Source of the DNA: Axinella damicornis | Lineage: Eukaryota; Porifera; Demospongiae; Axinellida; Axinellidae | Reading direction: 5' to 3' | Length of the DNA stretch: 64,000 nt | NCBI GenBank assembly: GCA_963931865.1 | Contig: OZ007514.1 | Coordinates: 9,643,222-9,707,221 of the forward strand | Part shown: positions 11,470 through 22,114 of the stretch, in pieces | Layout: the number at the start of each line of letters is the position of its first letter | Position numbering within the stretch: the stretch's first letter is position 1 | The notes under the pieces: generated by a model | What the model was told of the DNA's origin: nothing | The model's input: the letters and a program-made list of their open reading frames with translations, nothing else | Database searches by the model: none | Translations under genes and position numbers: made by a program

Positions 11470-11970
11470 ATGCACACTTTTCAAAGATCAACGGCTGTTT
11501 CGGGTCAGTGAGTTGCACTAATAAGTACATGTGTAGTTTAGATACCAGTTTGCAGTGCATTGCGGGCTTTAGTGCACTCGGGCAATAAAACCCGGTAATG
11601 CGTCGCGAGCAATGGCGACCAAAAGGAAGACAAGACATTATTACAGCACTCACAACTTAGCCAGCACGGTGAGTTTTGGCATGTAAGCGACAGTGATCAC
11701 GGCTGTATGGTCAGAATCTTTGTGGGGCCTTCGCAAGACTGTACTGGCAACGAACTTCGAGGAGAGCGATCGAGCAATGGCGACCAACGGCACGACAAAA
11801 GCGCTTGTATCTCTACCACAATGGTGAGTTTCAGAACCAAGATTGTGCGGTTGGGTTGCTGCATGGTAGCGATCAAGACGGTGTAGTCAGAATCTGTGTA
11901 GGCCATTCCTATCTCGCGAACGAGTTATTTATTATTTATTTACGCGGCACAATTTTTCCCCTACCAGGAG
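11470..11970. repeat. Dispersed repeat family, copy 1
   Basis: Shares AGCAATGG.GACCAA, ATTATTACAGC.CTCACAACTT and CAGCACGGTGAGTTTTGGCA with 45674-46000, and the CCAGGAGTG border motif with 15497 and 23290. The element ends look like GCAACCACACTCCTGGTAG or its complement. I could not set exact borders or a class. Confidence 0.55.
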
Positions 11971-12043
11971 TGTAATCTTGTCCAGCTTTACCATGACAAT
12001 TCCCAGTAGACTAGTATGCATGAATAGTCCTGACTATCCCCAC

Positions 12044-12174
12044 CTGAAATGTTAGGTACGCAAAGAAGAAGAGCATGGCGATGATGAAGGTGGCAAGAGC
12101 TGCATCCCTGATGTACGCTGGCTGTGCTGGTAGTGTTGGTTGGTCCCCAGTGCCAGTCCGCTCCCTGCACAATC
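12044..12174 (-). CDS. Exchanger-like protein exon (membrane span)
   Basis: Acceptor TTTTTCCAG, donor CAG|GTGGGG, 2 bases plus 43 codons. Encodes a Pro/Thr-rich loop and then a clear 18-20 residue hydrophobic span ending AYLTFQ. Confidence 0.6.
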
Positions 12175-12995
12175 CTGGAAAAACGATATCACATGTACGT
12201 AAACAAAGTCAAGTCAATTCTGGAACAGCAGATGATGACGGCTGATTTCTAGACATGAATATCATGTTTAACTGGTTCGATCGAGGTTTGGAGTCATGCC
12301 GAGTTTTACTTGTGTAGGCATGGCCCAACGGGCCTTGGCATGGTGCATAGCCGGCTCCACATGCACATGCACGTACTATACACACTATGTAAGTGCGCGC
12401 ACGTGCACGCAAGTGCAATCATTTGATTGATCATGTGGCGATGCCTTGCCCGCCATGGTCACACAAGGAAACTTTCTTAAGACCCGATGGACAGACAGTG
12501 GCGGGTGAGTGGGAGCAGCTGAACGAGTGCAAGCTCTGCTACACTGCAGACAGTGAGTATATAGCTATGTTGCTATTCACGCTAAGCCAAAAAAAACACC
12601 AAGGTAACCGTCTTCAAGGCTAGCTACAGCAGCCTGACTTCCCCAGTCAGATTGATTGGGGCAGCCTCGTGCCTCAACCTGGCCGGCCTGACCTCATGGC
12701 GCCCGCCTCTCTCCCAGTTAACTTGCGCATCTAGGGTGTGAATCAGCTAAGCTTCTCATCTCCAATAGGAAAATGCCATAATTTATGCTTACCAATATCC
12801 ACCAGTCAAATGGATATCGCTTTCAACCTAGAACTATGCTGCATACGTGCAGCAAACAGATCGAAGTGCATAACATGTACATGGACACCACAGGAATCCT
12901 GCGAAATCTGATAGACGTTCAACTTACAGGTATGGCAAGACGGTCACTAACATCACAATGGCACTGTAGGTCACATCTGGAAACACAGTCACCCC
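12044..12995 (-). CDS. Na+/Ca2+ exchanger-like protein, 3'-side exons
   Basis: Two minus-strand exons of the same gene as 16009-18639. The exon at 12928-12995 (68 bases) begins in phase with the end of the 16009 exon (both phase 0) and encodes a hydrophobic segment, GVTVFPDVTYSA followed by IVMLVTVLPYL. The exon at 12044-12174 encodes a polar loop, then RDAALATF and IIAMLFFFAYLTFQ, another membrane span, with a GTGGGG donor. The phases of these two exons do not join directly (2 bases into 2 bases), so at least one exon between them (12175-12927) is unidentified. No stop codon is seen; further exons should lie below 12044. Confidence 0.6.
12928..12995 (-). CDS. Exchanger-like protein exon (membrane span)
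   Basis: Acceptor CTCTGCAG, donor CCT|GTAAGTT, 22 codons plus 2 bases. Encodes GVTVFPDVTYSA and a hydrophobic run ending VLPYL. It joins in frame to the exon ending at 16009. Confidence 0.65.
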
Positions 12996-13445
12996 CTGCA
13001 GAGTATTGATAGAGTACTCCTTGCTGAGCAACAGTAGTAGAATATACAACATCCAGTAACAATGGCACATTTTAATAAGTCTAAACAGAGCACACCCGAA
13101 AATTTCTGAGGGGGCTGAGAAACTCTTTTCTCATAATGTTACAAAGGTATGGTGCCGTTAAGAGAGGGAATCACACTGCAGCACATTCTGTGCTGTGCTC
13201 TTATTCTAATGACACAGGAGACATTCTCATTGCATGCGTCCATCAAGATTACTGCTAGGATTTCAAAATCTCACTCTCAATATTTACTAGAAGCCTCAAA
13301 CTGCATTAAAGCTGGGTAATTACGTCCTTGTTTCTCCTGTTACAGTGGCTGAGTCACTCCTGACCGCCATTTTAACATCAAAGCAGAAAGCCATAAAATT
13401 TACCTTCATTGGTAATTCGCTTAAATATACACAAGAAACCAAAAA

Positions 13446-13768
13446 TAGCCTCGTTCCCAGGCCCCGCCCAGCTTTTCATCGCTAGCAGTACCGAAAAGCG
13501 GGAGAGTGTGTGGTATCTTACCTCACGTGAGCGACGTCAGGGTAGAGAACTGAATGTGAGTGACTAGGGCTCAGAACAGCAAGAAGAGCTGTTGAGCGCT
13601 CTAGTCCGATCCATTGTCGGCAAAAGACGACCTTGCAGTTTAACCGGGAATGTGCCACTCCCGCGTCCACGCAACATCCATGTAAGTCACTGCACATGAC
13701 GAGTTCTACCAGGCCTTCCCCAGCGTTAGTACTTCAAGTGACAAACGCTGGGCCTGGGAACAAGGGTA
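13446..13768. mobile_element. MULE-type palindromic MITE (degraded, 323 bp)
   Basis: Left end TAGCCTCGTTCCCAGGCC, right end GGCCTGGGAACAAGGGTA. The interior shares TCACGTGAG.GACGTCA and TCAGAACAGCAAGAAGAGC with the 29344-29742 copy. No clear 9-base flanking duplication remains. Confidence 0.65.
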
Positions 13769-13924
13769 GTAAGGTTACCAGGTAACTACCACCAGTGTTC
13801 TCCCCACAAATTTGTGGGTACATAATGTGATTTATAGTGTTTAGAAGCCCTGTGAAGCCTTGCCTGACAAATATTATCAAGGCCTAATTGGTTGGCAAAG
13901 GGCACACTGCTTTTACAAGAAGGG

Positions 13925-14505
13925 TAGCCTTGTTCCCAGGCCTTCTCACCCCAGCGTTTGTTGCTTGCAGTACTATAACGTCGGGGAAGGCCTAGTAAAA
14001 CTCATCACATGCAGTGATGTAGGTGGACGTTGGGTGGACGTGTGGAGGAGTGGTACATTCACGAGTAAACCGCAAAGTCATGTGTACAGAGCACACGCTA
14101 TGTGATCGACCACCAACAACGGACTGGCGTTTAACAGGACTGTGCAGTCGACATCGGGTGCTCTTGGCGTTGTTTCTCAGGTTCAGAAAAGCTGCCCCAC
14201 AGCTGTGCAAAGTCAGAAGCCAGGAAATACAGCAGTTCAGTAGTCCGTACGACGAAGTATGCTTGAAACTTTCTACGTCTGAGGCTGTATAAACAGTAGC
14301 TAGACTCCAACGCTTGTACATGTATACTGTGCTACCATACTGACTACAAAGAAGCTTAAAGATGGCCTTGTGGTTCGCCTGGGAATGTGCCACTCCTCCA
14401 CACGTCCACCTGACGTCCCCCTACGTCACTGCACGTGACGAGTTTTACCGGCTTTCCCCCACATTAGTCCTGCAAGCGACAAACGCTGGGGTGAAGGCCT
14501 GGGTA
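13925..14505. mobile_element. MULE-type palindromic MITE (long, decayed)
   Basis: Left end TAGCCTTGTTCCCAGGCC followed by CCCCAGCGTTTGTTGCTTGC; right end GCAAGCGACAAACGCTGGGG and GGCCTGGGTA. The arms extend inward through GTCCACC.GACGT / TGATGTAGGTGGACG, so they are well over 100 bases long. Confidence 0.65.
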
Positions 14506-14538
14506 TGTCATACATACATGTACCAAGTGTTGAACAAG

Positions 14539-15157
14539 TACAGTAGGTGACACGGAAAAGTTCCCGTTCCGTTTGCAAGGCCGTGCAACGCTATTAACCG
14601 TTTCCGTTCCGTTTCCGTTCCGTTACGTACCGTGCAAATTGCATTAACCGTGTGCACGTGCATTTAAACGGTAAAATACCGTTCCGTTTTTGTCGCTGTT
14701 GTACATGTGCTGTTGTATAAAGCTTTTGTGCAGGAAATATAACACGGAGCGAACGACCAGGACGTAGAGTGATATCGAGCGAACATCGAACAAGCTACGC
14801 GTACATGTGTACTTGAATCGGGACATCGAACTCAGTCGGGCATGTGGGACACAACAACGACAATCATCGGGCTGTTCGCGAACTCTTCATTCAGTACACT
14901 CAGTAGAGGCAAACCAAAGAGCAACACTTCTGTGAAGCACACTCAGTAGAGGGAAACAAAGCGAAGGGCAACGCTTCTGCGAAGAAACGTGCTCGCAGTT
15001 TTTGAACGGTATGATGTCAGCTAAATAAAACGGCACGGGTACGAAACGGAACGGAATGGAACGTACCGTTGTATCACCGTTTGGGTATCGTTGAACGGAA
15101 ACGCTAGCACGGTTGCACGCAAACGGAATGGGAACTTTTCCATGTCTCCTACTGTAG
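14539..15157. mobile_element. TIR element, about 620 bp, CCGTTCCGTTTC-rich
   Basis: Ends TACAGTAGGTGACACGGAAA and the complement of TACAGTAGGAGACATGGAAA, continuing with AAGTTCC(C/A)GTTCCGTTTGC. Subterminal CCGTTCCGTTTCCGTTCCGT repeats occur on the left and AACGGAACGG on the right. No transposase is recognisable inside. Confidence 0.7.
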
Positions 15158-15194
15158 TCAGTTGAACATTATGCAATTTCGCTTTTTCACTCTG

Positions 15195-15328
15195 TAAATT
15201 TATGTACATGTACGTCAGTAACGTCATGCTCACATGAGGAAAGATACGGTACCAGGCTGTACTGTCCGTCTCCCACTTTTCTATACTGCAAGCGACAAAG
15301 AACTGGGTGGGGCCTGGGAACGAGGCTA
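15195..15328. mobile_element. MULE-type MITE, right half
   Basis: Ends GGGGCCTGGGAACGAGGCTA and includes CACATGAGGAAAGATACGGT, which matches the inner part of the 29344-29742 element. No matching left end is visible, so it is a truncated copy. Confidence 0.55.
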
Positions 15329-15496
15329 CATCACACATACTCTGTGTATACACTTCTTCCACGATGATATCACAAACCACAACGTATGAGCAACAAGGGG
15401 GTCAGGTCAGAATGTTTTTGATCCGGACTAATAATTACAGAGTTACCAATTATATCATATTTGGTTCCATTACTGGTGACACTAGAATGAGTTGAG

Positions 15497-15790
15497 TGGC
15501 AACCACACTCCTGGTAGCCAATGCTACTCGCCGGTAGTGCAAGCTAAGTACTGCAACTCGTTCCAATTAATGCGCATGGCACATGAAGGCCAAGCTCAGT
15601 CGATCGATGGATTCAAAGCTAGCAATGGCTGCCAAAGGTAAGACAAACACGGTCCTAACACAGTCGTGACGTCGTGTGCAGAACCTCTATGTGCACTACA
15701 TGTACTTGAATGTGACTATGCACTACATGTACTTGAATGTGACTCCCAATCTGTTCAACTGTGTGGCTAGCAGTCAATTAATGATATCGT
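15497..15790. repeat. Dispersed repeat family, copy 2
   Basis: Begins GGCAACCACACTCCTGGTAG, the border motif also at 45676. Contains a short tandem duplication, TGCACTACATGTACTTGAAT twice around 15690-15740. Confidence 0.5.
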
Positions 15791-15894
15791 GCACTCAAAT
15801 GTGGCATTTTGCAAGTTGACTGACGCTGGGGGTCAGTCTGGGAGTGGGAGACACTGCAAGGTCTACACATACAGTGTTTCCCACAAAGGAGGGT

Positions 15895-15919
15895 ACCCCC
15901 CCCCCCCCCCCCCCCCCCC
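15895..15919. repeat. Poly-C tract
   Basis: About 24 consecutive C, downstream of the exchanger-like exon at 16009 on the minus strand. Confidence 0.9.
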
Positions 15920-16008
15920 TTTCGATCTGCTCGTATTATTGCCTCTTCCTCCCATCAACCTCTCAGCTTTAGGCAGGAAACTGCATGCATATGCTAACTT
16001 GTAGTTAC

Positions 16009-16147
16009 CTGTTTATAAAAGCTCTTTGGAGTGAAGCGGCTGCATTGGAGGTCTTGTCCTACTCCGTTCACCAGATCCACTCGTCCCAAGATGAGGCTTC
16101 CCAACCACGGCAGAGTCAGCAACATGATGGTACTACCAGCCAGCGTC
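16009..16147 (-). CDS. Exchanger-like protein exon with LAGSTIMLLT motif
   Basis: Acceptor TTCTCTAG, donor CAG|GTAACT, 1 base plus 46 codons. Encodes TLAGSTIMLLTLPWLGSLIL, then GRVDLVNG. The AGST(V/I)MLLT..W pattern is what I recall for the NCL-like Na+/Ca2+ exchangers of plants and protists, just after the first alpha-repeat. The segment is membrane-spanning. Confidence 0.7.
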
Positions 16148-16374
16148 CTAGAGAAACAGAAAAACATGCACATCCAATAATTCACATCATTTCTGTCCTG
16201 TACTGTAGGGAAAGACCAAAAAAGACACACACCTACATGTAGCAACATGTGAGTTGCGTATACAACCACTAATGACACAACACCAGAGTGGAACTACGCA
16301 AACACGAATTGGTGCCAGATAACACACAACTGACATCATTGTACAGATAGTAATGTCTCCATATTACACACACA

Positions 16375-16455
16375 CAGCCTTGTTCCCAGGCCTCCACGCC
16401 CAGCTTTTATTGTTTGCAGTATGAAAAACAAGGGGGGGGGGGGGGGGGGGGGGGA
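16375..16455. mobile_element. MULE-type MITE fragment with poly-G
   Basis: Left end AGCCTTGTTCCCAGGCC followed by CACGCCCAGCTTTTATTG; a pure G run of about 23 at 16432-16454 interrupts it before GGAGGCCTGG. The right terminus is decayed. Confidence 0.55.
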
Positions 16456-16650
16456 GGCCTGGATGGATTTTAATGTCTGTTACAGCCACTTTATAGAAAG
16501 TAAAGTGCCACAACAGCCATACAAACCAATGAACTGTGATGTCAACAGCTCCGCCTCTTACAGTGTACATAAACCCTTCGTCATTGAGCCTAAACGGCCA
16601 TCAACATGCACCGTCAAACAACTTAAAGACCGTTTCTGAGTAGATCAGCT

Positions 16651-16925
16651 TCATCCAGCTGCACGAAGGCATCCATGCAGCTACACGAAGGCACCCAGCT
16701 GCACGAAGGCATCCAAGGCACCCAGCTGCACTAAGGCACCCAGCTGCACAAAGGCACCCAAGGCACCCAGCTGCACTAAGGCACCCAGCCGCACAAAGGC
16801 ATCCAGCTGCACGAAGGCATCCAGCTGCACAAAGGCACCCAAGGCACCCAGCTGCACTAAGGCACCCAGCTGCACAAAGGCATCCAGCTGCACAAAGGCA
16901 CCCAGCTGCAAAAAGGCACCCAGCT
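16651..16925. repeat. CAGCTGCAC minisatellite
   Basis: Imperfect repeats of CAGCTGCACAAAGGCACC (18-19 bases), with some units joined by a short AAGGCACC extra. It gives spurious Cys/Ala-rich frames on the minus strand. It lies in the intron upstream of the exchanger-like exon at 16009-16147. Confidence 0.9.
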
Positions 16926-17598
16926 AGACCTTTCATCCAGTGCGTATATACTATACACAAACTGATAATTATGGTATGCTCAATATACAGTCATTTTAGC
17001 GCACCAATGGAGTAAAAGCCTGCAAACACACCCCACTTTGGTTTCAAGAATCAGGCGGCACTGATTAATATATTGCTTAGGTGATAAACAGCCACAGTAG
17101 TCTTAGTGAGGGATGGACCTGACTCTTGAGATGAAAGAGTTCCTATATATATACGTATAAGTGGCCTCCACATTGGCTTTTGGCTTTTGTACACTAGGTT
17201 ATATTAAACCTACAGACTGTCACAACTTCAATACAATAATACACTCCTTCCCCTTCACAAACACTGACCTACCCCTACACAAACATAGGCTAGCATTTAG
17301 TTCCACTCCCCCACATCTCTTGTTGCCAGGAGCTGTTCAGTAGGCAGGATGGTCCAAGGTGACTTGTGCTCATGCTCTTAACATTACAATGTGGTTCTCT
17401 CAATGTACACTGGACTACGTATGGCTTTCTAGGTGTTGTGATAATGGCTTGCAAATCAACTATATATGCTCCTGAAGCACGCTCCCTGCTGCCATAAAGA
17501 TTGCACTGTTTGTTTTGTCTGTACGCCTGCACATACATGTACCCCATACAAGAATGCCCTCACATATATATCAGTTGCGTGCAACCTTGGGTCAGAAT

Positions 17599-17970
17599 TA
17601 GCCTTGTTCCCAGGCCACTCCCACAGACATCATTTGATCGCTTGCAGGATGCAAATATGGCGGGGGAAGGCCTGGGAGATTTGGTCATGTGCGATGACAT
17701 CAGGTGGACACATGGGGGGGTCATAATACCTGTTTCACGTCGATCTGTCCTCGGTGATGCGAATAATAAACAATAATGGTCGTCTGCCATGCAAATGCTC
17801 CGACAACCAGCTTTTGGACGAACAGCATAAGAAAGGGCAATGCGATTCATCGGTCGGCACCACCCCCGTGGGTCTTGACAAGATCTCCCTGACCTTCCCC
17901 TGCTGTACATGTATTTGCATACTGCAAGCAATCAAATACTGGCAGCGGGAATGGCCTGGGTACGAGGCTA
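17599..17970. mobile_element. MULE-type MITE, 372 bp, 9-bp target duplication
   Basis: Ends TAGCCTTGTTCCCAGGCC and GGCCTGGGTACGAGGCTA. Flanks GGTCAGAAT (17590-17598) and GATCAGAAT (17971-17979) agree at 8 of 9 bases. Arms also share ATTTGATCGCTTGCAG / CTGCAAGCAATCAAAT. Confidence 0.8.
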
Positions 17971-18487
17971 GATCAGAATGCTATGACTGTAGCCAGTCAG
18001 ATGTGTGAGTTCACGGTCACGGTATTTAGGAGCAGAGGCAACAGACATGATGCTGACCCAGAGCAGAAACATCACAAGTGTACAGCAAAGGCAAGCTAAG
18101 AATGACAGCAGCCGAAAGAGAGAATGAGTCCCTCCTGACAACTAGGAGTAGGCAAGCTGAGAGCGACAGAGCAGATGAAAGGATAGAAAATGACGACTGA
18201 TGCAAGGGGGGAGAGTTGAGAGAACGGAGCAGCAAAATTGCAAAGCTAATTAAGTCTGATAACAATACTACACACATGAGAGTGAGTGTCTTTTTTTTCT
18301 GTTGCAAAATATTTTGGTATCCAAATGCATATGCAGTAGCTAGTGTGAGACAGTTTGGTAGCCACACATGGAACTGAGCTATGTACATGTAGATCTCCCT
18401 CAGAAAGTCCCACCCCCAACTTCCTGAGCAAGTATATATATATTGATCAAGCTCGATAGACTAAGATGGAACACCACCTTCACTCAC

Positions 18488-18639
18488 CCCAGAAATCTGC
18501 TGGTTGGCCGTGGCCTTGTCTCCAGCGCTACCAGATGAAATGATCATGGCAGAATCTGGGACTGCTCCGAGCAGTGGGAGCACGACACCACCAATGATGG
18601 CTGCAGGAAGACCCAGGACCAGTAGCAGCTCAGCACCAT
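18488..18639 (-). CDS. Exchanger-like protein exon, first alpha-repeat
   Basis: Acceptor TTTTTGCAG, donor GGG|GTGAGT, 2 bases plus 50 codons. Reads GAELLLVLGLPAAIIGGVVL, PLLGAVPDSAMII, SSGSAGDKATANQQISG. The GA(L/V)PD(A/S) core after an IIGG.VLP helix is the ion-binding alpha-repeat of NCL-like members of the Ca2+/cation antiporter superfamily; the acidic Asp is present. It should act as a membrane cation antiporter moving Ca2+ against Na+ or H+. The next exon found (16009) needs two incoming bases while this one ends in phase 0, so a very small exon (perhaps VGMG) is expected between them. It is not a textbook metazoan SLC8/SLC24 sequence. Confidence 0.65.
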
Positions 18640-18660
18640 CTGCAAAAAGGGAAATGAGGG

Positions 18661-19555
18661 TGACGGGGGAACGAGCCTGACAGGGGAACGAGCCTGACAG
18701 GGGAACGAGGCTGACGGGAACGAGGCTGACAGGGGAACGAGCCTGACAGGGGAACGAGCCTGACAGGGGAACCAGGCTGACAGGGGAACGAGGCTGACAG
18801 GGGAATGGGGTTGACAGGGGAACCAGGCTGACAGGGGGATGAGGCTGACAGGGGAACCAGGCTGACAGGGGAACGAGGCTGACAGGGGAACGAGGCTGAC
18901 AGGGGAACCAGGCTGACAGGGGAACGAGGCTGACATGGGAACAAGGCTGACACGGGAACGAGGCTGACAGGGGAACGAGGCTGACAGGGGGATGAGGCTG
19001 ACAGGGGAACCAGGCTGACAGGGGGATGAGGCCGACAGGGGAAGGAACGAGGTTGACAGGGGAACGAGGCTGACAGGGGAACGAGGCTGACATGGGAACG
19101 AGGCTGACACGGGAACGAGGTTGACAGGGGAACAAGGCTGACAGGGGAACAAGGCTGACAGGGGAAGGAGACTGACACGGGAACGAGGCTGACTAGGGAA
19201 CAAGGCTGACAGGGGAACAAGGCTGACAGGGGAACAAGGCTGACAGGGGAAGGAGACTGACACGGGAACGAGGCTGACTAGGGAACGAGGCTGACAGGGG
19301 AACGAGGCTGACAGGGGGATGAGGCTGACAGGGGAACAAGGCTGACAGGGGGATGAGGCCGACAGGGGAACGAGGCTGACAAGGGAACGAGGCTGACAGG
19401 GGAACGAGGCTGACAGGGGAACGAGGCTGACAGGGGAACGAGGCTGACAGGGGAACGAGGCCTACAGGGGAACGAGGCTGACAGGGGAACGAGGCTGACA
19501 GGGGAACGAGGCCTACAGGGGAACGAGGCTGACAGGGGAACAAGGCCGACAAGGC
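18661..19555. repeat. 17-bp minisatellite, about 50 copies
   Basis: Tandem units of AGGGGAACGAGGCTGAC with variants (ACGAGG / ACAAGG / GGATGAGG). It sits in the intron immediately upstream of the exchanger-like exon: the last unit is about 20 bases from that exon's 3' splice site. The unit contains GGGAACGAGGCT, the terminal sequence of the MULE-type MITEs in this window, so it may have grown out of one such end. Long Pro/Ser-rich frames on the minus strand are by-products. Confidence 0.95.
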
Positions 19556-19729
19556 ATGAAACATGCAGAAGACGAAAGCAAAGAACAACAAAGATCACGA
19601 AGAAAGGGCTGAAAATATTACTGTTGACAATATGTGGGCAGACCCACTAGGCACAATCTTCCTACAATTGTGACCTTGCTGACACTCAGAATCTGTTGAC
19701 ACAATTAATGGTTCAACTCCCCACAGTTT

Positions 19730-20325
19730 TACCGTATAGCGGGTTATTTTCATGGGTGGAAATTTTCATGAAATGCTGTCGTCACAATTAATTTTCGTGG
19801 TTCTAATTTTCGTACCCACGTTCGCGTTATCGTCACGGATGACGTAATATGAAAATTAGTACACATACATGTGGCTTGATGGTCGAAATACGTACAGTTA
19901 CAACGAAAATGCGCTTTACTATATAAGTATAGCGTGAGTGTGACGCTACTTCGTCAGTAAAACACATGTTAGAGGCCAGTGTTGGAGAAGAACTAACATG
20001 CTAACGCGAGAATGGCAACCGATCCATTTGCTGTGGCGAGAATTAATACTGGCCTCGTTTTTTGTCGAATTCGATCACAACGCGAGGGACAGCTGGCGAT
20101 AGAGGATCTTGTCAATCGAGGACACTGTCAACAGGATGCAGTCAAAGGCAAACTCCATCGCAGCCTACCAACACAAGTTTTTTTGCACGTAAACTACTAG
20201 TAAGTACTGAGCACTCTGTGGCCATGCGGCTGCGCTGTTAGTATGACATCATTCTCAATCTGCAAATTTTAGTCTGCAAAATGAAATTATTGAGCCAATC
20301 CGCCAAATTTTCCGGCCATACGGTA
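19730..20325. mobile_element. TACCGTA-ended element, 596 bp, with TATA and small ORF
   Basis: Left end TACCGTATAGCGGGTTATTT, right end CCGGCCATACGGTA; subterminal A/T-rich AATTTTCRTG motifs on both sides. Inside is CTATATAAGTATAGC near 19918 and, about 90 bases on, an open frame of 62 codons at 20012-20200 starting MATDPFAVARI. I recognise no family for that peptide. The TATA-plus-ORF layout suggests a captured promoter and first exon. Confidence 0.65.
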
Positions 20326-21251
20326 TTGGGGCATTATTACTGCTGTAAATACCCCATATTCTGTGCACAAGCTCAACGTTAATACTATGTCCTAGTTGTA
20401 TTAGTCTAGGATTTTGAGCTTGGAGGCATAGCACACAATCTTCTAGGGGTAGGGGGACAATAGGTTTGTGTCAACTTTGAACGCACCACTTGTTATTCCA
20501 GGTTATTCCAGGTAGGGTCCAGTAATGGAGCCCTCGCTCATCAGTTCTCCGTGGGTATATCCCATCTCATATGCTGTACCTGTACACGGGGAATGGAAAT
20601 CATAATACAACTGTAAGGCTGGTTTAATCAAACGAACCGGACTGCACGTGTGCTCTGCATAAAGATAGAAACGCAATGCCAAATTTTGTTGTACAATTAA
20701 ACCTAGTCACCGTATGTAATACCGGTAGAGACTCATTGCACTTATATTACCTTTTCCATGGCATTTCTGAACACCAAAGTTGTGCTGCCATCTTGGTGTA
20801 CCGTACTTCATATGCAGTATCGATCAAAACGTGCCTGCATCAATGGTAAGCGTTTTAAGCCTACATATCAATCGCAATTTCTTTGATTCAAGACATACTA
20901 GAAGCATTGTTGGCACTTCATTGCATTCGCTGAGATCACCATCGAAGCTACGTATCTCTAAAATATAAAATAGCCACCATGTTAGTGTACCCGTCTATAT
21001 TCTCAAAATGACGATGTCAGCTGCATGCATGTGCGTCATAATAAGTACTGGTCTTGGAGGGTGTCAGCCTCAGTCCCCGTTCACACAGGAGTAGTCCCGT
21101 GCGGCCTGGGAACAAGGCTAGGGAAGGTCTCTCACATCCCACTTGTGCCGTGGCTCAAACCATTTAACTGTGGACCTAGAGACGGCCAGGTATGACATAC
21201 ACACACAGTGGATGGCCACAGTCATTTGCTTTGTGTGGGCGCCGGGCAAAC

Positions 21252-21315
21252 CTGAGCGAGTGCACGTTGAGAGTAAGTGTATGAACACGACTGTCATCAG
21301 AATGTGACTAACCAT
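21252..21315 (-). CDS. Possible signal-peptide exon
   Basis: ATG followed by a hydrophobic stretch (VSHILMTVVFIHLLSTC) ending at a CAG|GTTTGC donor. Its position upstream on the minus strand would suit the first coding exon of the exchanger-like gene, but nothing else ties them together. Confidence 0.2.
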
Positions 21316-21799
21316 AGCACAGCCTTAGGCCACAGAACATGCTGAGACAAAACTAAATATGCACAACACAGGAATTGTGAGTCAGGCTAACTGAAGCAGG
21401 TACGACAAACCAACGTAGTCTCGCAGGCCAGACACTTTATGGTCTGGCAGGAAGTACATAGTTTAAGTAGGGCAATGGGTTAGGGTATATTAGGGCTAGT
21501 CTCGCTGGCCAGACGCTTTCTCCTGCTGGGGGTGTGGCCATTGTGGAGAAATTGCCAGTAGTAGAAGGCGAGTCATCATTCATGTGATAAACAAAGGACA
21601 CTCCTACTTTTGTTGCAAATGTCGCATGAGTTACAAATCAGTCACGTGCTATTCAAAATATTACTCTTCATTTTCAAGGCATGAGTCTATCTGTTACTGG
21701 ATGCTCCCACTGCCTTCAGCACCTTGCCATAGCAAACACTCATCTACACTAAGAGATTTGCTTCCATTTAGAGTGCGCCTTCAAATCCAATGTGACTTT

Positions 21800-22114
21800 C
21801 AGTGGCGGATCTAGGGGGGATCTAGGGGCGCGAGCGAACCCCCTTTTGACCCTTGTTAACATAAACTACTTGTATTATTGTAGCTGTGGTTGGTAATACC
21901 TTGACCGTTCGCGGGCTGAAAGTCTGAAGGCAGCTGCCAGACATAGTGCAATCTTCTTGCGTTCTCGCTAAAAAGAACACGTAAAAAAATTTTTCCACGC
22001 TTCGCGCGGACTGATCACCGCTTCGCGGCTCTGCGTACCGCCTTCGGCGGTGCGCTGTGTATGTGCCAACCAACCTGCCGAACCCCCCTTTCAAAATTTC
22101 TAGATCCGCCACTG
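21800..22114. mobile_element. MITE with CAGTGGCGGATCTAG termini, 315 bp
   Basis: Ends CAGTGGCGGATCTAG and CTAGATCCGCCACTG, flanked by ACTTT on both sides (21795-21799 and 22115-22119). The left subterminal region repeats GGATCTAGGGG. The CAGTGGCG start is like hAT-type or related termini, but the 5-base duplication is shorter than the usual 8, so class is open. Confidence 0.8.

Noticed and set aside
16601..16960. Cys/Ala/Gly-rich 119-residue protein
   Set aside because: Translation of the CAGCTGCAC minisatellite; no start context or splice signals.
18461..19598. Pro/Ser-rich minus-strand proteins of 130-240 residues
   Set aside because: All follow the 17-bp minisatellite in three frames; only the last 50 residues (18488-18639) are a real exon.
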